Shown in pieces: positions 10,086-22,484 of a stretch of 64,000 bases of DNA (the stretch's first letter is position 1; each line of letters starts with the position of its first letter). The translations under genes and the position numbers were made by a program. The stretch comes from Laburnicola sp. R22_1 (Eukaryota; Ascomycota; Dothideomycetes; Pleosporales; Didymosphaeriaceae). A model generated the notes under the pieces. That model saw nothing but the letters and a program-made list of their open reading frames with translations. It made no database searches and was not told the DNA's origin. Location: positions 248,001 to 312,000 of the forward strand of contig JACONQ010000012.1 in NCBI GenBank assembly GCA_014281115.1. The letters are read 5' to 3'.

Positions 10086-11175
10086 ATGGCACCCCCAAGA
10101 CCCAGATGGGAAGCCGGCCCCAAAAAAGCCCCCCATCCCAAGCCCCGAAAAGAAAAACCTCAGCTCCCAAAGCAGCCTCACACGTCACCCCTCCCTCTCG
10201 ACCTCCAACAACTCCTCCTCAACATCTTCAAACACGCCTTCCAGCACAGACTAGACTCGGATATCCAGCCCCTCCTCCAAGAAGTAAAAGGCCACCTCTA
10301 CAACCGCGACTTCCTCACCGCCTTCGGAAGAGAAGACTATCTCGAAGCCTACGCCGCGCGGTGGAGCCCAAGCCGTGCGCTAGGCTACCTGGACATCCTG
10401 CACAGCCTGCAAGAAGAGCTACAGCCCTATCCAAGCCTTGAGACGGCCGAAGAACCAGACCACGCTGCAGCATGGAACGTCGTCTGTCTAGGCGGCGGTG
10501 CCGGCGCCGAAATCATCGCCCTAGCCGGCTTCACCAAGCTCCTAGTACACAGCGACAAGAAGCCTCCCACCCACCACCACCCTTGCACGCACATCACCGC
10601 CATCGACATCGCAAACTGGGCCCCCATAATCTCCACCCTAACCACCGGCCTCACCACCCCACCCCCTCTCCAAATACGCCTCCCCAACCGCCCAAGCCGC
10701 AAACGCGCCTCTCCTCCCCAGTCCCACCTCCTCCATCCACTTCACCACCTCCTTCCACCAACTCGACATACTCACCACCCCCGCCGCAACACTTACCCCG
10801 CACCTCCACCCCGCACACCTCCTAACGCTCTTCTTCACCCTCAACGAACTCTACACCGCCTCCCTCTCTCGTGCGCAGAATTTCCTCCTCAGCTTGTCGT
10901 CCATCTGCCAACCAGGCGCGCTCCTCCTCGTCGTAGATAGCCCCGGTAGCTACTCGACTGTGCGGCTGAACGGGGCCGAGAAGAAGTACCCCATGCAGTG
11001 GTTGCTGGATCATACGTTGCTTGGTGGTGCGGGCCAGGGCGAGGAGCAGTGCAAATGGGTCAAAGTTAGGGAGGAGGAGAGTAGGTGGTTTCGGTTGGGG
11101 GTGGGGGTGGAGTATCCGATTGGGTTGGAGGATATGCGGTTTCAGTTGCATTTGTATCGGAGGGTTGGAGGGTAG
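10086..11175 (+). CDS. BMT6: BMT6-like 25S rRNA uridine-N3 methyltransferase, frameshifted
   Basis: From ATG 10086 the frame encodes a basic N-tail, then LLLNIFKHAFQHRLDSDIQ and the AdoMet-binding glycine motif VVCLGGGAGAEI (about residues 136-147). The conserved protein then continues in another frame from about 10669 (SKYASPTAQAAN) to the stop at 11175, through FFTLNELYTASL and the C-terminal LGVGVEYPIGLEDMRFQLH. The two frames are joined if one C is removed from the five-C run at 10662-10666. As written, the first frame reads on into low-complexity Pro/His sequence. Homology to Bmt6 suggests nucleolar methylation of large-subunit rRNA. A homopolymer sequencing error is the simplest cause, and a real null allele is the alternative. 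An in-frame upstream ATG exists at 9933. Confidence 0.8.
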
Positions 11176-11658
11176 GAGGAGGGAGAGGGCTGGCGCACGG
11201 GGTTTTACGTGAGGAGCGCGCTGGAATGACGTACGTACTCTAGAAATGGGCAGAGATGTTGTCAGTGTTGTCCACTGAGGCTGGCGGGCTGCTTTGGAGT
11301 CATTCATTCGCCTAAAATCACTAATGCTTTTTTGCGTTAATCCATCCGCCATCCAACCTCATGCTTTCCCCTGTACATAATTATACATTGTGATTATGAA
11401 CTTAACAAGGTAGAATACAACGTGAAACGCCTTCATCGCTAATGATACATATACAACACCGAACCATATTCATACATCCCCTACTTATCACCTGCTTTTA
11501 CGCCCCCTCCCCCGTCTTCGAAATGGAGAACCCGGTGTGCACCATATACTCCACAATCTTCTTTTGGTTTCAAAACGCCCACTACTGGTCGGTAAACGCG
11601 GGAAGCGGCTTAAATATCGACACCGGTAAGAAATTTCACGGGATAAGTACGTGCGCTG
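11176..11658. other. Intergenic between convergent 3' ends
   Basis: Holds the 3' flanks of the BMT6-like gene and the WD40 gene. No further gene seen. Confidence 0.4.
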
Positions 11659-14366
11659 CTAAGGTGTTTGCTTCTCAGGGTGTCCAGGCACCGACGATTC
11701 ATTAGACGTAGGTTTGCTCCGCGTGGTAGAAGACCGGTCAATCGAGAACGAAGAAGTCGGGGCAAGAGTCGGTGTCGGGCCCAGCGTTGGGGAGTCAAAC
11801 GGACGTGTGGAGGTCATGCTCGCGCGATTCTTCGCCTTCCGCGGCGAGACACTCCGGCCAATGCTGTGCCGTGGCGTGCTAGTTATCGAGTCTGAACCAC
11901 CGAGCGCGAGGTCCTGGCGCCAGGACATGATGCGTTCGTTAGCTGGCTGAGTCGACGTGCTGTCTCTTCTTGTTTGGCCGGTTCGCTGGGACATGATACT
12001 GCTCGGTCGACTGAGCCTGATGGAGCCTGTCCGTCTTGAGAATACCGACGACGCGTCCCAGTTATCCGCGGTGCGCATCCTCTTATGGTATGCGCAGTCT
12101 TGACGGTATACCTTGATAGAGCCGGAGTAGTCTGCGGTGACGATGATGTGTCCGTCTGGGTGAGCTGACCGTGCTATATATGCCGGACTCGCGGCGACTC
12201 TCCTGAAGTTTGACTCCACTGGCGTGGATCCGGCGGATCCGGCTTCGTTGGATGGCTTCGAGCCAGTGAGTGAGGAATCCTCACGCGAGATCAAGGTAAC
12301 CGGCGGTGGATTACAGAGCTGAAATATCGGATCCTCGGAGGCGCTGAGCAGTTGTCTTGTAGCACGTGGAGCAACTGTAGCGCACGTCGTAATTGAACCG
12401 TGCGCTTCAAACATCTCCACAGGCCTCTGGTTCCTCTTTTCGCCTTCGAACCCGTTTGTTGACCATATATACGCCTTGCGGTCTTCGCTCCCGCAGATGA
12501 TGTGTTCAGTATCGTCGGCAAACGTGGCCCTGATCTGACTGCAATTGTTTTCGTGTCCACGAAATTTGATCTCCAAGTTCTTCTCCCGGAAGCCGTATAC
12601 TCTAACTCTTGAGTCATTGCTTGTTACTAGCAGTTTTACATCGCCAGTGGTACTGCCCGGTGGCCAATGTACTGCTTGAATTCCTGTGATCTTGCTGCCT
12701 TTTGCGTTCTGCCCTCTTGTCGACTTCACATGAATTTGGCTATTATACTTGAGCCCTTCGGTGTCGTAAAACATGCAGAGTCCACCCAGCGTGCCTGCTA
12801 TGCTAGTCTTCCCGTCCGGCGTGAAGGCAACCGAGGTGATCATGTCCGGTACCTGGACTGTGTATACCACATATTTATCAGGTATACTCCAAAGTCGCAG
12901 TTTGGCGTCCAAAGAACCCGCGAGAAAGAATCGGTCGTCTCGAGGATGAAACATTACCGAGGGTGCAAAATCGGGTTGTTTGAATATACACAGATTCTCG
13001 TTCCGGCTGATGTGCCACAGCCTTACCGTCTTGTCCATAGACGAAGAAAGTAGGAAGTTGTTCTAATAAAGTGAGTATAAAATGTGTGTCAATCTCGTGC
13101 CTCCAACTCACCTTACTCCAACTCAAGTCCAGGATAGTCGATGTATGGCCTTGGTAGTCTCGGAATGGCTTCTGCTGAAAGACCGGCGCACTGAGACGTG
13201 TCGACTGGCCACCGGCCCCAGAATCGTGCTCCTTATTCTCATGCGCTCTCCGATCCTCCGGCGTAGCGAGCACCACCCAAACACGCACAACCCGGTCTTG
13301 CCCCCCAGCAGCCAGATATCTCCCATCCTTACTGAACTCGGTCGCCCAAGTTGGATTCTGAACTCCCGCAGAGCCCGATTGCATTGTGGTAGCATCTTCC
13401 ACAGTTGAATTCCTCTTCCGCTCCGCCTTAGTTCTCAACTCTTGTGCCAGAAAGACACGATCAAACTCCTTCTCTTTCTTGAACTTGCTTCTGACTTTGA
13501 TGTATGCGGGAGGAGTCGGGTGCTTAGGACTAAAGCCGAGGTTATCAACGGTATGGCTAAAGAGCTGGGCGTCCATTCCCTCTGATCGCGAGGGCCAGTC
13601 GCCGGCCACCGATTCGACATCATCAGCACCGTTGGGTGTGACTTTCTTTTTGGTGTTGATGAAACGACTGAGAAATGAGACACCTTTCCTGGAGGGATTG
13701 TTAGTCGACGTTGCGTGGCGCAGCGCTACTACGCAGGCTATACGGCACGAATAGCACAAACGAACGGGAACGACAAAGAATCGCAAAGATGTCCATATAG
13801 GGTGCGCAAAGGAACGACTGTGCTCACTTTTTGTCTGCCTTGGCTCCCCCACCGTTCGTCTCTCGCACCGTCTCGCTCATCACCTTCGTGTCCGCCCTCT
13901 CATCTCGCGTACCAGCAGGCAACTGACTGGCCGCCTCGGCTTTTTGCGCGCGGAACTTCTGAACCGAGAGCGAGGTATTCGTTCGCTGGAGTATTTGCTT
14001 TTGTCGAATTAGCCTCGCGCTTTGCTTGCACACTTCCTATCAAGCACATACTTGCGAGAGTGGATCTATAACCGTACTCACTGACCCTGTCCTGCCCTCG
14101 GCATTCGCCGGCATCAAGGCGTTCGCCTCTCCATTTGATTGCGCGCTCGTTGCCGTCGTCGTCGGGTTTCTCAGTTTGGACGTGAGCTTGCCTCCGGAGC
14201 CTGCGGCGCGTGGAATCAGCATGGGCGAGTCGGGCACGGCGATATACAAAGAGTCAAGCCTACCGTCACCCTTTGATGAAGCGAATTGACCGGTTTCCTG
14301 GCGCTCCAATGTTCTTTCTCTGGTATGTGGGTCTGAAGGCCTAGTTTTGGGGAGGACATCGGCCAT
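11659..14366 (-). CDS. WD40-repeat protein, DGR2/WDR44-like
   Basis: Minus-strand exons 14082-14366, 13828-14024, 13112-13688 and 11659-13062 give 820 aa. The N-terminal 200 residues are polar and disordered. They are followed by a short conserved stretch (FDRVFLAQEL) and a WD40 propeller (about 255-640). Repeats are visible as WATEFSKDGRYLAAGGQDR, SSSMDKTVRLWHI and GHIIVTADYSGSIKVYRQD. The C-terminal 180 residues are Ser/Thr-rich, and the 3' exon reaches its stop in a PEKQTP tail. The architecture matches fungal proteins related to yeast Dgr2 and animal WDR44, a Rab11-binding protein. A role in membrane traffic is inference only. The intron between 14082 and 14024 uses a GCAAG acceptor chosen for frame. 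Confidence 0.85.
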
Positions 14367-15115
14367 TTTGCAAGAAGCCCATGTCGAAATACCGCGGAAG
14401 TGGAAGTGGCAATCAACGACTGCGCAATTGGTGAGCAGTGGCTCAACTGCGGTTGCAGATGGGTGTGTATTGTTTATTCTAGGTGGCTCTAGGGTATGGA
14501 AAGTCTAGGTATGGGTACGTCTAGGGAAGAAGTAGCGCATGTTCCCCGACAGCCGATTATTGTTCTTCGTGCCGTCGGCTTCGGCTCGTCGACGTCATCC
14601 GAGGCCGATCCCGAGGCGACAATAATACTGGCACATAGAGACGATGATGACAAAATAGTAAATATGTTGTCGCTGAAGGGAACAGAACAATATTCGTACG
14701 TAGTTACGAGCTGGCTCTGGCTGAGCCGCGTGTGGTTTTGTCTCCTGATGTCTTGCCAACACGTCGAGGCTTTCACGCTTGCATTGATTCGGGGATCGCG
14801 TAAATCGCATCGACACGTCACATAACGGGCGTTTTTGTCATCATCCAAATAGTTCCAGTCCTATCCTAACCTTCCTTTATTCCCACCTGCCATGATATCA
14901 TTCGCATCCCTCATCCAACCCAAAGCACCCCATTAGCGCCGTTAATACAATCGCGCCAGACCCAGGTAGCAAGGCCAGCTCGATGTGCTGTACCGGACTC
15001 CAGCAATGCAGAGAAGAAACATGCAAGTAATATGAAGAGGTACCCCGTACCTCGACCCCAAGTGCGAAAAGGTATATATCTAGGAGATTGTAATGAAAAC
15101 GAGAAAGCGAGACAT
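14367..15115. other. Intergenic, RNR2 to WD40 gene
   Basis: Promoter side of the WD40 gene and 3' flank of RNR2. Short open frames occur on both strands, but none shows recognisable or conserved features. Confidence 0.4.
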
Positions 15116-16531
15116 CTAAAAGTCTTCGTCAAAGTCGAAGTCGCCCGAGATGGTCTTGCTTTCCTCGCCAGGCGAGGATGAATCGTTGGCCTCACCGTGC
15201 TTCTTCGAGCTAGCCATGACACCGGCTTTCTGGTAGTCACCGACACGCTTCTCGAAGAAGTTGGTCTTGCCTGCGAGCGAGATGTTCTCCATGAAGTCGA
15301 AGGGGTTGGTCGCATTGTAGACTTTGGTGTTTCCTAGGGCCAGTAGTAGACGGTCGGCGACGAACTCAATGTACTGGCACATGAGGGTGGAATTCATGCC
15401 GAGAAGCGCGCAGGGCAGAGCCTCAGTCAAGAACTCCTTCTCGATCACCACGGCCTGGGTGATGATGTCCTGCACGAGTTGCTTGTCGGGTCGGGTCTTG
15501 AGGAGAGAGAACAGCAGGCATGCGAAGTCAGTGTGCATGCCCTCATCGCGGGAGATGAGCTCGTTGGAGAAGGTAAGACCGGGCATCAGGCCGCGCTTCT
15601 TGAGCCAGAAGATGGATGCGAAGGAACCGCTGAAGAAGATACCCTCAACAGCAGCGAAGGCAACAAGTCGCGTCGCGAAGGTAGAGTTCTTGTCCGAGAT
15701 CCATCGTAGAGCCCAGTCGGCCTTCTTGCGGATGCAGGGAACTGGGACACGCGTTAGAGACGCGTCGTCTTATGGGTAAGAGAACTTACTGTTGTCAATA
15801 GCGTTGAAGAGGTAGGTACGCTGCCTAGGCTCGCTAATGTACGTGTCGATCAACAAGGAGTAAGTCTCGGAGTGGATGTTCTCCATCATGATCTGGAAAC
15901 CGTAGAAGCATCGTGCCTCGGGTATTTGTACTTCGCCGCTGAATCGCTCGACGAGGTTCTCGTTGACGATGCCGTCGGAGGCAGCAAAGAAAGCGAGGAC
16001 GTGTGAGATGAAGAAGCGCTCGTCGTCGTTCAATCGCTTGTTCCAGTCGTGAAGGTCTTTGGAGAGATCGATCTCCTCGGCGGTCCAGAAGGAAGCTTCG
16101 GCCTTCTTATACATCTGCCATACCTAGAGTGACTATTAGTAACATGTTTATGATGCGGGGCAAGCCGCGTTGCTGTAGGAAAAGATTTGGGACGCGTCAA
16201 CTTACATCGTGGTACTTGATGGGAAACAGCACAAAGCGGTGGGGATTCTCCTGCAATAGGGGCTCATGTGCCTCCTCGGCCTTGATGGTCTCGGCGGTCG
16301 AGGGCTTCTTCGGCGCGTCGTCTTCTGGTGCGAGAGGAATGCCGACGATGGGCTTGTACACGTTCTCCTTGTCGGCAGACAAGTGGAAGTCGAGTTTCTT
16401 CGCGGGTGAATCAGACATCTTCAGCGTCTCAATTGCTGATGCAGCCTGTTTACGCGTTAGTAAACACGCGTGTATGGCAGGGTCGAGACGCGACGAACTT
16501 TCTTGGAGGGGGTTGTCTGAATGGCAGACAT
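15116..16531 (-). CDS. RNR2: Ribonucleotide reductase small subunit R2
   Basis: Minus-strand exons 16499-16531, 16206-16445, 15790-16123 and 15116-15741 give 410 aa. Class I R2 features are clear: the metal-ligand helix segment [15 protein letters not shown] with the presumed radical Tyr, the ligand-bearing [17 protein letters not shown] and [14 protein letters not shown], and the acidic tail ending FDFDEDF that docks into the large subunit. The enzyme makes dNDPs from NDPs and limits dNTP supply in S phase. Exon 1 codes for only 11 residues, and its donor (GTTCGT) is weak. All three introns contain ACGCGT boxes (16452 and 16466; 16192; 15749 and 15760), and four more lie upstream. G1/S control through an MBF-type factor is the natural inference. 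Confidence 0.96.
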
Positions 16532-17461
16532 TGTACGGAAACAATATATATGGTGGTGTAGACGGTACCTCCAAGTGAACTTGAAGTAAAGTAAGGTCAA
16601 ATAAAAGCAAAAGTGCTGAGTTGATGATGCTGGGAGAACAAAGAGAGCGACGCGCCTCTTAAGAACTCGAGAGACCCGCCATCACGTGCGCAGGCGCGAC
16701 GGGCTGGCTCGAGCTTTGTTTGGCCGAGGGAGCTATGACGAGAACACCTTGGCTCGACATTTTGCTACAGCCCTTTGTCAGATGTCTACCTTTGACTACG
16801 ATGTCTAAGCAATGCGACGCGCGCTTTTTACTGATACCAATATCACTCTTATTTCACCTCGAGAATCGCGGTCAACTCGTTGTTGAAGTTGTTTGTCGCG
16901 ATCCGCCCAGTCACTGTGGGACGCGTCTCGGACGCGCTCGGATTTGGTGAGACCCACAAGTGCGTGCACGCAAGGACGGACCAGCCACCCTTCTTGCAAG
17001 CTGTGCCGAGTACGTTTCGCGGCTGAATTTTAGCTCCACTGTTCCTGGAAAAGGTGCATGGGCGCGTTGCAGCAAAGTGTCAACAATGGCAGAAGCACTC
17101 AAAGTGACCTGGGGAAACTTGTCACGTAGGGTGTTTGGATGGTAGACGCGTGTTTGCACTATGACATCTTAATCAATGAGTTATTTTCTATTTAATTGGC
17201 ATTCTTTGAGATGTCGGCTTGCGGTCGGATCAGATAAGATGAGATTCATAATCGTTGATAATCTGGGGCCCCACCCGCACGCACATCGTGATTCGGAATT
17301 TCGTGACACGGCATTCAGCGCAGATCCGTGAGACGCGTCTCGCTAGTCAGCATCATTCCGAGGCCGGCTGTGCAGAATACGCTTTGGACGCCCAAATGCA
17401 CGTCACCGCATCATGAATATGTATGCAGACGCGTTCCCATGCTCTGCCCCAACCGTTGCCG
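16532..17461 (-). promoter_or_regulatory. RNR2 promoter with MCB (ACGCGT) boxes
   Basis: This 930-bp gap lies upstream of RNR2 and downstream of RPC4, so it serves RNR2. Four exact ACGCGT palindromes are at 16921, 17146, 17333 and 17429, about 390 to 900 bp before the start codon, with GACGCGC-type near-matches at 16648, 16816 and 16932. ACGCGT is the site of the yeast MBF (Mbp1-Swi6) G1/S factor, whose targets include ribonucleotide reductase genes. Function here is inferred. Confidence 0.65.
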
Positions 17462-19410
17462 TCAACCCAACAGCTGTGAGAAGTCAGGCGTCACGATGAA
17501 CTTCTCCTTGATACGTCCATATGAATAGGCTTCACCACCGTCTTCAGGTACCACTCGTTTGCTCTCCGGTATGATCTCCAGAGCCACAACTTCCTGCAGG
17601 AACGATGCTGGATTGCCCGCCCCCAACACATAGCTTGTTCCACCCCAGTCAAGAGTAGTGCGTCCGGATGCATGAACACGCAGTTTGCCCACATGCCCAC
17701 TGGCGAATCGCGCACCCATGGAAGCGCTTGCTCCAGGATCGGAGAACTCCTCTTCCTTCTTGATAACTGGTTGTCCTTTCGCTGCCGGCGCCGTGTCCCC
17801 GGTACCACTTTGTGGCTCCGACTTGACTCCGGGCAACAGAAGATCTGGCATAATCGGTGGAAATTGAAAGAGGTAGGCATGGTCGTCTCGCACGCTTGAG
17901 TTGCTGGGTTTAGCGGATGCATCAGTCATACTAACGTCGCCGGATACATCTGCTGTCTGCTGGTCCTCCTCTGACGGTCCGAGTTCTTTCCTCATGGCGC
18001 CAAGATTGAATTGGATACGATCCCATTCTGCGCGCTCTTCCTCTGTCTGGAAGTTTGGTGCTTCCTTGCTCGGAAGCTTTGGTTTTCGCTCCCTTTCGGA
18101 GGACTGTTCAATTTCAGTCGATGCCCCACCGACGCCAACTTGTTCCGTGTTCCCCGCTTCATCGTCACTAGATATAGGTTCTGCTTTAACAGTGACATCA
18201 GTCGATGTGTCAGAGTCTTGCCATACACCTTTATAAGGCTTTCGTTCCCCCGTGATTTCCACGTCTTTGGCTTTCCCCTTTCCCTTCCCCTTGTGCGAAG
18301 CCGAGGCTGTCGTACGACTACTCGATGCGGCTGCTTGCTCCGTGGTATTCGCGGGGGCCTCCACACTGGCATCCGTGTTGATACCAAATTTGCGCTCCTG
18401 ATGCTCTCGCCTCTGGATACGGATAGGCAGATGTCCATGTAGTTTCGCCCCAGGTGACCCTGGTTTGTCCTGTTCATCTGACGATAGCTCGATGAAGTCA
18501 ATGTCCTTTCGTGGAAATTCCGCATTCTCATCATCATCATCATCATCGTCGTCGTCGTCTAATGACATATAGCCGCCGCCTTCTCTCTTCACCCCGGATG
18601 CTGAACCGCCATGTTCGTCTTTGACGCGAGATGCTCTAGAGCCCGACCCACCACCATAGCCTCCCGTGCTTCGGTACGCAGCTCTTTTGTCTGTACTAAC
18701 CATTAGAACTATACCAATCATTCATTCCAACACACTTGCCTGGTTTTGCACCTCCAAAAAATGAGGATAGGCCACTGTGGCCCCCTCTTCCTCTCCCCGA
18801 AGCCCTTTGCTGATTACGTCTCTCTGCAGCTTCTATAGCCTTCTGCTTCTTCGCGGCCAAAGCATCACGTTCCTTGTTCCGCTCGCGTTCTCGTTGCAGG
18901 TCTGCCGCGTTCCGAGCTTCGCGCTCTTCTTTGCTCCGTCGAACAGCGTTGGAGGGTAGAAGCACCGGCTTTTTCCCTCGACTCGATGCAGCACGGCGTA
19001 CAGCAGGTGATGCAGACCGCGATGATGGTTCGGCACTCTTTAGCGTGTCAAGCCGCTGCCTTGGTGGTCGCACAGATGATTCTGTCGCTGGTGTAGAAGA
19101 AGGTGACCTAGCATGGAGTCAATGGCATGAACCGAGCAGACCGGCCTGGACAGACGTACGATGGTTCCGCAGAGGGGCCATGTTGGTCCTCTACTGTCGC
19201 TGAGAGACTAGAGCCTGCCGCAATTGAGTCCTCGCCGTCTTCTTGCTTCGGCACTATTACTTGCTCAGAGGAGTCGGCCGTGCCACCTTGAGTGTCGATT
19301 GTTTGCGACGGAAGCGCGGTAGAATCTGCTGCGGCTTGTGTGGCTGCCGAACCTCGTCGACCTGTCCCACGGCCACGCACTCCTCCTCTTCCTCTTGTCT
19401 TCGGCGGCAT
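17462..19410 (-). CDS. RPC4: RNA polymerase III subunit RPC4 (Rpc53)
   Basis: Minus-strand exons 19160-19410, 18736-19107 and 17462-18695 give 618 aa. The diagnostic C-terminal RPC4 domain is present (about 490-618): GKLRVHASGRTTLDWGGT, FLQEVVALEI and YGRIKEKFIVTPDFSQLL. The N-terminus is RG-rich (GRGGVRGRGTGRRG), followed by a basic, charged coiled segment (KEEREARNAADLQRERER). A run of ten Asp near residue 240 is encoded by a GAT/GAC microsatellite. Rpc53 pairs with Rpc37 (TFIIF-like) and helps Pol III terminate and reinitiate on tRNA and 5S genes. It is longer than yeast Rpc53, mainly through disordered linkers. Confidence 0.93.
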
Positions 19411-20047
19411 GATTCAGTTGGATGTATTTGTGTAGCTGTGAGTCTGTGACAATTGATTCAAGATTTTGAAAATGCTAATAAGCTCTTATCGATATCGGCA
19501 GCGCACGGTCCCCTTCACTGAACTTCAGGTGGGGCAGCCGCTCTAGCTTCCTTTAGACAGGACATAACTATGCAAGGTACAATTGTGTTAATAAAGCATA
19601 GGTACTTGTAGTCCCAAAGTCTAACATCATTGGAAGAAATCATAGTTGGCATCACAGAGTATTTAACATTGAAGAACCAACCAAGGCTCCCAGGACCATG
19701 GTATCACAAAACCTCAAAAGCCGGTATGAATCATCTCCTATTCTATCCTGCTGTAACAACCACAAATAGGTGCGAGGCGCCTCCAGTTCATCATCCGTCC
19801 GACCTAATGATTACAATCTGCCCTGTACCCGTCAAACAAGACGTTGGTATGCCACAAACAATAAGAGACCATGCTCCACCCATGCACGCTATGAATGTTG
19901 AGGATAATGTGCTCCTAGAACGCCGCCCATCCAGTCACCGTACATGTGCACGGTGATGGCAACGAAAACAGAAAGGCATTAGCAAAACAACAAACGAGAG
20001 TCAGAAACGGAGATATCGAAGATGGGTATAATGAAGCCGTCCAAAGT
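19411..20047. other. Intergenic, RPC4 to VAC8
   Basis: Promoter of RPC4 and 3' flank of VAC8. I see no further gene. Confidence 0.4.
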
Positions 20048-22056
20048 TTAACCCTCCATGAGGGTTTTCGATGTCATGCCTAGGATCTCGAGACAGCGAC
20101 GTGCGAGACTGACAACCTCGCCCTCGCCATCTTCGTTGTCCTCGTCGTCGGATTCGACATTGCGCTCAGAAATGTCGGTAACCATGCGGACAATTTCGGT
20201 CGACTTGGAGATGCGTTCCAGTAATCGAGCGTCTTCGGACTCAAGCAGCTGGAGCAACGTCCAAATAGCGATGTGTTGGAAAGTTGGATCTCCGCTGGCG
20301 AGGAAGCGACGTAGGTACCCATGTATTCCGCCTTCAGGCTCGGTCCAGTTTTGAATGAATATTGTATAATCGCCGACTACTCTGGGTTAGTAAAAATTCT
20401 CCAGGCGTCGTATGGTATCTTACCTTTGGATGATAGGTTTCCCAAAGCTGCAGCACTATTTCCTTGAACTTCGATACTGTCGGATTCCGTAAGGGGTATC
20501 AACACATCGAAGACCCCCAGATTTAACAGATGTGGTTTCAGATCTTCGCTCAAGGCGAGCACTGCAATGGCGGCTGTCATCTCGGACTGCACTGCCAATC
20601 GCACGTTAAGCACTAGTTGCTTGCACTTCTGGACAGCGCCAGCCTCGAGGACTAGCTGTTTGTTCTTGTCTGAACTAGCAGCCAGATTGCGTAGTGTGGA
20701 AATGGCGTGGCACTGTATCTCGTCGTTGTCTGTTGAACCGAGTAGATCCACAAGCGGTCGAAGGAAGCCAGCGTCGATGATGGGAGATTCATTGGCAGGG
20801 TGGATGGAAATATTTCGTATGCATGCAACGGCGGAGAGGATAAGGGGGAGATAGGAAGATTGAAGGAGTCGTAGAAGAGATGGCAGGCCTCGAGCACGAA
20901 CAATATCTAGCTGGTAGCGTTCGTCCGACGCGAGATTTCGTAGCGCGAGTGCCGCCTGACATTGCACTTTCGGAGATGATGACTCCATGAGGTGTACCAA
21001 TGACTGTACTAGGCGTCCTTCGGTCTGGGCGAGTTTGGCGCGGTTGCTGGCGTCCACGGCGATGTTGCTGAGAGCAGTGGTGCAGTAATACTGTACGTCT
21101 ACATCTGGGGAATTGAGGAGCTGGACAAGAACCGGTATAGCACCGGCGTTAACGAGCTGTTGCCTGTTATCATCTACTTGATGTCAGCGTGCAGTCACTT
21201 TGCTATATGCCAGCTGTGGTGAATGCCGTACCTGAATGTGTCATGTTGAGCAATGCACCGGTCGCATTCCGTTGTACGCGCATGTCCTTGGATTTTGCAA
21301 GTCGAGTCAGCGGTTGTAGGGCCCCGGACCGCGCTATTTTCGACTTGTTATCCTCGTGGGTTGCCAGGTTCGTAATGCATCCAACGGCGTTGCATTGCAC
21401 CTCCACATTCGGCGAGTTCATCTGCTTGATCAACGGCGCCAATCCTCCCAGCGCCACGATAGACACCTTGTTCTCAGCTGCAACCCGTCAGCAGCCGTTC
21501 AGGAAGCCGTTCCATACACACGTACTATTGACAGCGAGGTTACCCAGCGCAGCGCTCGCGGCACGCTGCACCTCGATATCTGGGTTTTGAAGCAAGAATA
21601 AAATCGGCTCGAGAGTGTCGCGGTCGACTTCTCTGACGTCTTCCCATGCACTGTTAGCGCCGGTCGTGGGGCGGTGGGCGGAACGAAAGTACCTCTTTCT
21701 GTGATCTCGGCAAAGGTCAAGCTCGCCGACCTTTGCAAATCGATGTTGTCTGAATATACAAGCGTACTTAATGCGCGGAGCGGCTCTCCAAAGAAGAAAT
21801 CGGTTTCGGCTCTCTGTGGCGGGTCAGTACAGGCGGGAGGGTGCGACAGCGGCTGGCCGACTGACGTTTTCTAGGAAGCCTAGAAGGTCGGCGACAGCTT
21901 CCCGCTCGCTGTCTGCTAACACGGGATCATAGATGCTGTCTTTGGAGCGCCCTGGAGGGCGTCGTTAGCAATGCAGCGCGATGGGGGCGTGCTGGCGGGC
22001 AGCTTACCGCCGCAGCAGGTCGCAAAGAGCTTCGAAGCGAAGCTGGACAGCCCCAT
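20048..22056 (-). CDS. VAC8: Vacuolar armadillo-repeat protein Vac8
   Basis: Seven minus-strand exons (22008-22056, 21866-21951, 21693-21813, 21526-21639, 21232-21477, 20424-21173, 20048-20376) give 564 aa, the normal length. The start [16 protein letters not shown] offers Gly2 for N-myristoylation and Cys14-Cys15 for palmitoylation, as in Vac8. Next come about 11-12 armadillo repeats with the typical NLA and GALxNLxxS motifs, from [17 protein letters not shown] to [12 protein letters not shown], then an acidic segment ([13 protein letters not shown]). Vac8 sits on the vacuole membrane and works in vacuole inheritance, nucleus-vacuole junctions, fusion and Cvt/autophagy. The GAAG acceptor of exon 4 was chosen because it restores the conserved [10 protein letters not shown]. 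Confidence 0.95.
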
Positions 22057-22484
22057 GGCGGGCAGCGTCACGGCCGGACGGCCACTCGACGTCGGGCGGG
22101 CGATGGAACAGGCGGAGTGTGAGAGCGGCGGCGAGCGTTGGCAAGGTGCAGCGTCGCCGACGTCTCGCACTGGCAGAGTCTGGCGATGATGGGATGGCGG
22201 GAGGCTGCGATTGATGATCGACCTGCAGCGACAACATGGACAAGCCGAGCTATAGGCTAGCCGGTTATGGCGTAGCAGGAGCAAGCATCGCCAGGGTGTA
22301 GTGTGGGCCAGTGGGAGGAAAGCGAAGCCTCGCCTCGTGTTGAAAGTTGACACTGACAGGCAATATACCTATGATTGGGAAGCGGTGCCTTGGGCACGCT
22401 GTAGCCATCGGCTGAAGCCTGAAGCTTGCCCAGGTGAAGCTTGGGGCCGCATAACCACCAACTTACGACTTGCGTTAACTATGT

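Noticed and set aside
18531..18565. ATC/GTC microsatellite as a separate repeat feature
   Set aside because: It simply encodes the poly-Asp run of RPC4 on the minus strand.
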